NCBI GenBank assembly: GCA_020426425.1
Contig: JAGQQB010000066.1
Location: forward strand, 1 to 11,820
Direction of reading: 5' to 3'
Origin: Planctomycetaceae bacterium
GTDB lineage: Bacteria > Planctomycetota > Planctomycetia > Planctomycetales > Planctomycetaceae
Length of the DNA: 11,820 nucleotides
This document shows, piece after piece, positions 7,146 through 11,820 of the stretch (position 1 is its first letter; each line of letters opens with the position of its first letter). Position numbers and translations under genes: made by a program. The notes beneath the pieces were generated by a model that worked only from the letters and a program-made list of their open reading frames with translations, ran no database searches and had not been told where the DNA came from.

Positions 7146-7191
7146 CTCAACCATCTCAACCGTGGCGCAGCCGCGCTCAACCATCTCAACC
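7146..7191. repeat. Direct repeat CTCAACCATCTCAACC around a GC core
   Basis: The 16-base word CTCAACCATCTCAACC occurs twice exactly (7146-7161 and 7176-7191). The 14 bases between, GTGGCGCAGCCGCG, contain a short GGC-GCA-GCC stem. The layout matches the element at 2512-2554: CTCAAC pairs on both sides of a GC stem with a GCA loop. Confidence 0.6.
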
Positions 7192-7240
7192 GGCCGTGCA
7201 GAGCATACCGCCGACCCAATCCAAACTCTGAACCAGTTCC

Positions 7241-7248
7241 AAGGTGAT
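7241..7248 (+). promoter_or_regulatory. Ribosome-binding site deciding the start of the MBL-fold gene
   Basis: AAGGTGAT lies 8 bases (counted from AAGG) before the ATG at 7253. A GTG at 7244 is in frame but falls inside this site, so the ATG is the likely start. Confidence 0.6.
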
Positions 7249-7252
7249 CCCC

Positions 7253-8287
7253 ATGCGGCAACTGATGTGCGTGCTGTGCTGTTTGATTAGTGCCAATGTG
7301 GCTCTGGCCGGGAAAGAGGATCAGCGACTGGACCTGTATTTCATTGATGTCGAAGGGGGGGCGGCGACACTGATCGTGACGCCGGCCGGTGAGTCCATCC
7401 TGATCGACTCGGGCTATCCGGACTTCGGCGGACGAGACCTGAATCGGATTCTGCATGTCCTCAGAGATGTCGCCGGTCTGGACGCGCTCGACCATGCGTC
7501 GGTCAGTCACTGGCACATGGATCATTATGGCAACCATGCCGCCCTCGCCGCACAGTTCCCGATCCACAACTTCTGGGACCGGGGCATTCCCGACACGCTG
7601 CGGGAAGACAAGCAGTTCGACGAACGGATCGCCAACTACCGCGCGGCCACACAGAACGAATCGAAGTCAGTGAAAGCGGGCGATGTGTTCGATCTCGATT
7701 CACCCAAGACGCCACTCAAGCTGACGGTCGTGACCGCCAGTCGCGAGGTGATCGCCAACACCGGCCCGCCGAATCCCTTCGCTGAACTGCATCAGCCACA
7801 GGACGATGATGCCAGTGACAACGCCGCGAGCGTGAGCTTGTTGTTTGAGTTCGGCAAGTTCCGGTTTCTCACGTGCGGCGATTTGACCTGGAACGTGGAA
7901 GGCCAACTGGTGACGCCGAACAATCCCTTGGGCCGCATCGAACTGTTCATGGTCACGCATCACGGATTGCCCGTCAGCAACAACCCGGCCCTCGTTCGTG
8001 CTATCGAACCTCTCGTTGCCGTCACCTGCAACGGTCCGACCAAGGGTGGCCATCCCAACACCATCGCCACCTTGCGCGCATGCGATTCTCTGCAGGCGCT
8101 CTATCAGCTGCATCGTAACGTGAACCTCTCGGCGGAGGAGCAAACCCCAGCCGAGTACATTGCCAACAACGAACCGACCGAGAACTGCGCCGGTGTATGG
8201 GTGAAAGCGTCCGTCGATCCACAGGGGAATTCCTTCACCGTTCAGATTGGGCCGGATGGGCAACTGCGGACGTATCAGTGCCGGTAG
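7253..8287 (+). CDS. Secreted metallo-beta-lactamase-fold hydrolase, ComEC-like
   Basis: Predicted exported metal-dependent hydrolase of 344 residues. An N-terminal signal peptide is visible: a short charged start, hydrophobic core MCVLCCLISANV and an ALA-G cleavage site after residue 19. The mature part opens with LDLYFIDVEGGAATLIVTPA (26-45) and the beta-hairpin ESILIDSGYPD, a layout typical of MBL domains related to the C-terminal domain of ComEC. The metal-binding motif HWHMDH (86-91) supplies His86, His88, Asp90 and His91; further ligands are likely Asp210 (LTCGD) and the HHG at 236-238. The substrate is unknown; a nuclease or phosphodiesterase role is possible by analogy only. It stands alone, 158 bases after the lactate permease and convergent with the sigma-factor gene. 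No ComEC membrane domain is present, so this is not a full competence protein. Confidence 0.83.
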   Translation: MRQLMCVLCCLISANVALAGKEDQRLDLYFIDVEGGAATLIVTPAGESILIDSGYPDFGGRDLNRILHVLRDVAGLDALDHASVSHWHMDHYGNHAALAAQFPIHNFWDRGIPDTLREDKQFDERIANYRAATQNESKSVKAGDVFDLDSPKTPLKLTVVTASREVIANTGPPNPFAELHQPQDDDASDNAASVSLLFEFGKFRFLTCGDLTWNVEGQLVTPNNPLGRIELFMVTHHGLPVSNNPALVRAIEPLVAVTCNGPTKGGHPNTIATLRACDSLQALYQLHRNVNLSAEEQTPAEYIANNEPTENCAGVWVKASVDPQGNSFTVQIGPDGQLRTYQCR

Positions 8288-8330
8288 AGCAACTTGCAGA
8301 TTGCCTGACCACTTGAGTGTGAGGACTGCA

Positions 8331-8365
8331 TGAGTGTCGCACGATTCTCCAGATCGTGCCGAGTC
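8331..8365 (+). repeat. 35-base hairpin repeat, copy 1
   Basis: Head TGAGTGTCGC and tail GAGTC enclose a 7-base-pair stem GCACGAT/ATCGTGC (8339-8345 and 8353-8359) with loop TCTCCAG. It matches copy 2 at 28 of 35 positions. Confidence 0.7.
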
Positions 8366-8410
8366 CCTCTGCTGTAGCCATCTGGACGTCCCAGTTCGTT
8401 GCTCAAGTTA

Positions 8411-8445
8411 GACTCAGCCCGACTCGGAGAGTCGGGCGACACTCA
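8411..8445 (-). repeat. 35-base hairpin repeat, copy 2 (inverted)
   Basis: Read on the minus strand it has the same head TGAGTGTCGC and tail GAGTC. On the plus strand the core CCCGACTC-GGA-GAGTCGGG (8418-8436) is a perfect 8-base-pair hairpin, extended by one G-C pair. Two positions in the stem differ from copy 1, and both changes are matched on the opposite arm. Confidence 0.7.
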
Positions 8446-8487
8446 GTTACGCTGAACAGTGGATTTCCAAATGTGCCAAACCGAACG

Positions 8488-8521
8488 CACCCCCGGCAAC
8501 GGTCCGTTGTTGCCGGGGGTG
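8488..8521. terminator. Strong hairpin, probable bidirectional terminator
   Basis: CACCCCCGGCAAC and GTTGCCGGGGGTG form a perfect 13-base-pair stem around an 8-base loop (8501-8508). An outer CAAAC/GTTTG pairing (8477-8481 and 8522-8526) can extend it with a one-sided bulge. It lies 200 bases past the hydrolase stop and 85 bases past the sigma-factor stop, in the place expected for a shared terminator. Neither side has a clean T-run, which lowers confidence. Confidence 0.5.
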
Positions 8522-8606
8522 GTTTGAGTCTGTGTGTGCAGCAGACTGTTGATGAGTTCTGATTGTCAGAGCGGCGAGTGGCACTCCAGCGGTGGCATTC
8601 AGAAGG

Positions 8607-10274
8607 TTACTCCAGACCGGGGATGTCGAGCTTTTCGTCGACGGCAATCTTGCGCAGTTTCTGCATCGCGCGGGATTCAATCTGCCGGATACGTTCCTTG
8701 GTTACGCCAAGTCGCGTGCCGACCTGTTCCAGGGTTTCCGGCTCAGAGCCGCGTTCCAATCCGTAGCGATGGACGATGATGTTCCGTTCCCGTTCGTCGA
8801 GCTGATCGAGAATGGACATGATCACCTGATGCTGCTGTGCGTTGTTCGACTCGGCTTCGTACTGACTGCCGCGTTCTTCCGGCGAGAACATGAAGACATC
8901 TTCCGTTCCCGTCCGGAACCGATCGCGGCGGGTCAGTTCCGTGGGGATCGATCGGGCGTAGTTCTTCATAATCGCCCATGTGGCGTATGTGGAGAACTTG
9001 TTCCCTTTCGTGTAGTCGAACTTTTCGATCGCGCGGAACAGCGACATATTGCCATCACTGACCATCTCGAAGAAATTCGCCGTCGGCGTCATATGTTTCT
9101 TCGCGATCGACACCACGAGCCGCAAGTTGCTGCGGATGAGAAAGTTCTTCACTTGGACCGCCTGTTCGACGAGCGTTTCGAGCGCGTCGAGTTCCTTGGC
9201 CCGCGGCTTGCGCGGATCCAGCGACTCGCGCAACTGGACTGCCTTGAACTTCAGGTAGTTCATCTTACGGAAGTAGTACTGTTCTTCCTCCCGCGTGAGC
9301 AGCGGCACAGTGTACAGGCTGGCGAGATAGTGCGGCAGTCCGGGAGGGTCTTTCGTCCGACTCGCCTTGCGTTCCACAACCGGAGCGGGACCAAGGATGA
9401 CATCCTCGGCGCCAGGTTGGTGGAACTCTTCGCTGTCCATGAAATCGATCTTCTGACCGAGCAGCAGTTCGGCGCGGACCTCCGTCACGATCCGGTAGAT
9501 GCTGGTCCGCGTGCGGCCAAACCACGTCGCGAGATCGGCAACGGCGATTCCCTGCTTGAACAGATCGTGAATCTCCAGCCGATCTTCTGCCGATAGCGAC
9601 TCGAGCGCGTCTGGGAAGAGGGCATGCTCTGGATACTGTTCGTCAAACCGCTTCAAGGTGTAACGAACCGTTTCCGCAGCGCGTTCGAATTCATCGGCGA
9701 TCTGCTGTGCGACTTCGGATGGCTGCAGTCCCTGTCGGGCGAGTTCCCGGGCGCGGCGAACGATCATTTCCCGCTCATCTTCACTCACCTGCGAGAAGCT
9801 CGTTCCCCGTCCGATTTCGTCGGCGTGATCTTCGACAAACCGCGAAACCGAGGAAGCGAGAAAGCCTACGCGGGAGCGATTGCCGAACTTGAACTTGCGG
9901 CTGACCAGTCCGCGCTTGCGCCAACGGTCAACCGTCTTAGTCGACACATTGAACTCGCGGCTGACGTCTTCGACTGTCAGCACCGGTTCCCGAGCGGACT
10001 CGACCGGGACATTCGCGCTCGCCGAGAGATCCTCGACAAACATGCGGAGATCATGTCGCAGCACTTCATCCTCGATCTTCAGATCGGGGTACTTGTCGGG
10101 CCGGTAGCCGGTGATCCGTTCGCACAGATCCTGGTAGCCATAGTCGCGTCCCGCTTCGAGGGCGTACAGCAACTGTTCGGCCCGGTCCACTTGCTCCAGT
10201 TTGCGATCCATCGGGCTGTATCGGAGCTGATCCGTCAGCTGTCGCAATGCCGGGTGATAGTATCGAGAAACCAT
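8607..10274 (-). CDS. Sigma-70 family RNA polymerase sigma factor with N-terminal helix-turn-helix domains
   Basis: Directs RNA polymerase to promoters. The C-terminal half (555 residues in all, counted from the second Met) is a clear sigma factor. A region 1.2-like segment (about 310-334, PHYLASLYTVPLLTREEE) is followed by region 2 (377-445, including NLRLVVSIAKKH and GNKFSTYATWAI) and region 4 (487-545, with GVTKERIRQIESRAMQKLRK in region 4.2). Between regions 2 and 4 only about 45 residues remain, so region 3 is reduced. Region 2.4 reads TYATWAIMKNYARSIP instead of the usual WWIRQAI type. The N-terminal half is unlike primary sigma factors. It holds a MerR/excisionase-like helix-turn-helix with wing (about 99-140, LTVEDVSREFNVSTKTVDRW) and two further predicted HTH segments (about 183-210 and 242-268). 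Two adjacent ATGs exist; AAGGAGG is 4 bases from the first (10277) and 7 from the second (10274), so the second is preferred. Confidence 0.92.
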   Translation of the reverse strand: MVSRYYHPALRQLTDQLRYSPMDRKLEQVDRAEQLLYALEAGRDYGYQDLCERITGYRPDKYPDLKIEDEVLRHDLRMFVEDLSASANVPVESAREPVLTVEDVSREFNVSTKTVDRWRKRGLVSRKFKFGNRSRVGFLASSVSRFVEDHADEIGRGTSFSQVSEDEREMIVRRARELARQGLQPSEVAQQIADEFERAAETVRYTLKRFDEQYPEHALFPDALESLSAEDRLEIHDLFKQGIAVADLATWFGRTRTSIYRIVTEVRAELLLGQKIDFMDSEEFHQPGAEDVILGPAPVVERKASRTKDPPGLPHYLASLYTVPLLTREEEQYYFRKMNYLKFKAVQLRESLDPRKPRAKELDALETLVEQAVQVKNFLIRSNLRLVVSIAKKHMTPTANFFEMVSDGNMSLFRAIEKFDYTKGNKFSTYATWAIMKNYARSIPTELTRRDRFRTGTEDVFMFSPEERGSQYEAESNNAQQHQVIMSILDQLDERERNIIVHRYGLERGSEPETLEQVGTRLGVTKERIRQIESRAMQKLRKIAVDEKLDIPGLE

Positions 10275-10281
10275 CATGACG

Positions 10282-10288
10282 CCTCCTT
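10282..10288 (-). promoter_or_regulatory. Ribosome-binding site of the sigma-factor gene
   Basis: AAGGAGG on the minus strand is a full Shine-Dalgarno match. It lies 4 bases from the ATG at 10277 and 7 bases from the ATG at 10274; the latter spacing is the more usual. Confidence 0.8.
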
Positions 10289-10512
10289 TCCTCGCGTCCG
10301 CCGCGCGGTCGTCAGCCGGTGCGTCGGAAGTGAAACCAGTCGAGCGGGTTGAAGTTCCGCCAGATCCGTTCCGTTGGCCAACTTTGCCCAGTTTGTTGGA
10401 GAACCGGTTGGCCTCAGTTCAATACGTTGCCTTTAGAGCTTCGGATCAGGTGAAAAGTTCGCGCACGATTCGTTTTTTGAAAAAATGACATCGGGCACCC
10501 TCTATGGATATT

Positions 10513-10528
10513 TGCAGGTCTTGTGCCG
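10513..10528 (-). promoter_or_regulatory. Sigma-54-type promoter candidate
   Basis: On the minus strand CGGCACAAGACCTGCA matches the sigma-54 consensus TGGCACR-N4-TTGCW at 10 of 12 defined positions, with the required GG-N10-GC spacing. It lies about 240 bases upstream of the sigma-factor start codon, which implies a long untranslated leader. The overlap with an inverted repeat leaves an operator or RNA hairpin as alternatives. It is a single match without experimental support. Confidence 0.3.
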
Positions 10529-10566
10529 AAACCTGTAAGAGCAGTGTGTATTGTTCGTAACCTGCT

Positions 10567-10588
10567 GTCTGTGAGATGGTTAACAGAC
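10567..10588. promoter_or_regulatory. Inverted repeat, possible operator
   Basis: GTCTGT and ACAGAC form a 6-base inverted repeat separated by 10 bases, a spacing of about two helical turns between half-site centres. It lies roughly 75 bases upstream of the start site expected from the sigma-54-like candidate. A dimeric regulator could bind here; this is inference from symmetry only. Confidence 0.25.
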
Positions 10589-10694
10589 CAGAGATTCGCA
10601 CGAACGGAGCCGGATTCGCAGGGGGCAGGTGTCGCTCAACCGCTGCAGGAGCATCCATTTGGAGACAGCCCAGCTTGCCATGTGATGAGAGAGC

Positions 10695-10711
10695 TGCTGC
10701 ATTACGCAGCA
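10695..10711 (-). terminator. Weak hairpin after the oxidoreductase gene
   Basis: TGCTGC and GCAGCA form a 6-base-pair stem with a 5-base loop, 14 bases past the stop codon of the minus-strand oxidoreductase gene. The minus-strand continuation GCTCTCTCATC is pyrimidine-rich but not a T-run, so terminator function is uncertain. Confidence 0.25.
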
Positions 10712-10724
10712 ACTACGTCTCCGA

Positions 10725-11820
10725 TCACGACATTTTGTCTGCTTCCGTCTGACGGTACATATTCCGCGCGAGAGGATCGCACAGGCCGACGTGATTGATG
10801 GGGGCGAGCGTTGCGGCGATCTCTTGCTCGGCGAGATTCAGGATGTTGTCGCCGTCCCCATCGTCGGGCGAGCGACTTTCGCTGCCGTTCGACAATTGTT
10901 GTAGCGATCGGGATGCGATCGATTCAATCTCCCTGGCGATGGATCGAGTGGCGTCTCCGCAGGCGAGGAACCGTGGGAATGACTCGCCCGTCAGTCGCTC
11001 CTGTTCATAGGTCGTGGCGGCGGCGAAGTAGACCATGGTCGCCAGGTTGAAGAGTCGCGGAACGCGCCGGGTCTGCTGGCATAGCGCGACCAACTGGTCA
11101 ACCCAGCGAATCTCTTCGGGGATGTCGCGACCATATTCCGCGAGGGTACCGCAACGGTCGACTTCTCCGAGCAGTGCGGGCATCAGCCTTTCGATGGCGG
11201 ACAACGTATGGGCGATCCCGGTGCTGTGCAGGGGATCGACAAAGCCGCAGGTAAACGGCAATAGCGCCCAGTTGTCTCCGGCGGCGGCACTCAGACAGCG
11301 TTGCAGGCGACCGATCTGCGTGAGACGCGGCGTCGATGCCGCGAGCCGGGCGTTCGCGAACTGTCTCGCGATGGAAGGATACCGATCCAGCAGTGTTCGC
11401 CAGATTGCGTCGGCAGACTGGTCGCCGCGATTGGCGGGAATTCCATCGAGCACGAAGCCTGCACTCAGCAAGCCATCGGCGAATCGCAACTGCCACATCC
11501 AGCCTTCATCGAGCAGGTGATGCAGCGCGGCACGATCCGCACAGAAGGGGTACTCGGTTCGCGGAATCTCCAGTTCATCCAGGACATCCTCCCATGGGAG
11601 AACATCGTGAAAGTGCGCGAACAGCGCGTGCGATTGTGTTCGCAGCCGATCGGTCTCGTCATCCAAACCCAGCAGCGGGACGAGCGGACTGGTCGGACCG
11701 GACGCATCAATGACGAATCGACAGCGGGCGTTCAGTTTGCCGTGGGGATACACACCACGAAACCGCCAATCATCGCCATCACGACAGGCGTGCAGATCGA
11801 GTTCCTCGATCGCCGTCGTG
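10725..11820 (-). CDS. Halogenase-like FAD-dependent oxidoreductase (N-terminus outside the window)
   Basis: Flavoprotein related to FADH2-dependent tryptophan halogenases and similar monooxygenases. The frame stays open to the right edge, so the N-terminal FAD-binding GxGxxG and the region of the catalytic lysine of halogenases are not visible; about 364 residues can be read. Visible hallmarks are FVIDASGPTSPL (around 11717-11682), resembling the second FAD-contact segment, GWMWQL (11504-11487) and AAGDNWALLPFTCGFVDPLH (about 11282-11223), the FAD-binding block with the Phe-Val-Asp-Pro-Leu motif. The halogenase signature WxWxIP is present only in part (WMWQLR, no Ile-Pro), so halogenating activity should not be assumed; a hydroxylase or other oxidoreductase is equally possible. 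The gene is upstream of the sigma-factor gene on the same strand, but 447 bases separate them. Confidence 0.75.
   Translation of the reverse strand, partial: TTAIEELDLHACRDGDDWRFRGVYPHGKLNARCRFVIDASGPTSPLVPLLGLDDETDRLRTQSHALFAHFHDVLPWEDVLDELEIPRTEYPFCADRAALHHLLDEGWMWQLRFADGLLSAGFVLDGIPANRGDQSADAIWRTLLDRYPSIARQFANARLAASTPRLTQIGRLQRCLSAAAGDNWALLPFTCGFVDPLHSTGIAHTLSAIERLMPALLGEVDRCGTLAEYGRDIPEEIRWVDQLVALCQQTRRVPRLFNLATMVYFAAATTYEQERLTGESFPRFLACGDATRSIAREIESIASRSLQQLSNGSESRSPDDGDGDNILNLAEQEIAATLAPINHVGLCDPLARNMYRQTEADKMS

Larger units (their letters stand above)
8288..8606. other. Convergent intergenic region with structured repeats and a terminator
   Basis: This 319-base gap lies between two converging genes. 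It holds an inverted pair of 35-base hairpin elements (8331-8365 and 8411-8445), a strong hairpin at 8488-8521 and a near-direct repeat GTGGCAYTC (8578-8586 and 8592-8600) just past the sigma-factor stop. I see no convincing coding sequence in it. Confidence 0.6.
10278..10724. other. Long leader region upstream of the sigma-factor gene
   Basis: These 447 bases separate two minus-strand genes. Toward the sigma gene they hold a strong ribosome-binding site, an AT-rich T6-G-A6 palindrome (10473-10485), a sigma-54-like promoter candidate (10513-10528) overlapped by an inverted repeat (TTGCAGGT at 10512-10519, ACCTGTAA at 10531-10538, one G-U pair), and a second inverted repeat (10567-10588). An open frame on the minus strand (10446-10712) lacks a ribosome-binding site and family features, so I do not call a gene. 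Confidence 0.5.

Noticed and set aside
7146..7191. Possible CRISPR-like repeat
   Set aside because: Only two 16-base copies with a 14-base spacer, no cas genes, and the same words occur as a different composite repeat elsewhere in the window.
7244..7252. GTG at 7244 as start of the MBL-fold gene
   Set aside because: It falls within the AAGGTGAT ribosome-binding site; the ATG at 7253 is well spaced and gives a standard signal peptide.
8356..8562. 68-codon open frame on the plus strand in the convergent gap
   Set aside because: Runs across the repeats and the terminator-like hairpin and has no ribosome-binding site.
10473..10485. T6-G-A6 palindrome as intrinsic terminator
   Set aside because: The stem consists only of A-T pairs and no GC hairpin precedes a T-run; it may instead affect DNA bending, which cannot be judged from this sequence.
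10446..10712. 88-codon open frame on the minus strand in the leader of the sigma-factor gene
   Set aside because: Starts at a TTG without a ribosome-binding site, shows no family features and overlaps the inverted repeats and the promoter candidate.

Overview
The window reads as a chromosomal stretch of a GC-rich planctomycete. This is inferred from the type of sigma factor, the halogenase-like flavoprotein, the short periodic repeats between genes and the general style of the proteins. No rRNA or other marker gene fixes the taxon. Eight protein genes are supported. I see no mobile element, CRISPR array, tRNA or rRNA.

Layout. On the minus strand at the left edge lies an NAD kinase gene (nadK). 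Divergent from it, five plus-strand genes follow: an APC-family amino-acid permease, mreD, the penicillin-binding protein 2 gene (mrdA), an L-lactate permease and a secreted metallo-beta-lactamase-fold hydrolase of the ComEC-like type. These face two minus-strand genes across a 319-base convergent gap. The first is a sigma-70 family factor with an unusual N-terminal half holding three predicted helix-turn-helix segments. The second, incomplete at the right edge, is a halogenase-like FAD-dependent oxidoreductase.

How the genes work together. Only mreD and mrdA form a clear functional unit. They are 6 bases apart, the mrdA ribosome-binding site lies inside the end of mreD, and both products belong to the lateral-wall peptidoglycan (elongasome) machinery. 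Their usual partners mreB, mreC and rodA are not in the window. The permeases, nadK and the hydrolase look like independent neighbours.

The spaces between genes carry much of the unexplained structure. Four separate tracts are built on a strict 7-base period but with different consensus words: TTCGGAT after nadK, GGGGTCA after mrdA, CCTNNNN directly against the start codon of the lactate permease, and GGGGTGA across that gene's stop codon. Two further loci carry CTCAAC repeats flanking a small GC hairpin. The mrdA stop codon is the exact loop of a 17-base palindrome. The convergent gap holds an inverted pair of 35-base elements whose hairpin stems differ by compensatory changes, followed by a strong terminator-like hairpin. 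The 450-base leader of the sigma-factor gene holds a sigma-54-like promoter candidate and an upstream inverted repeat.
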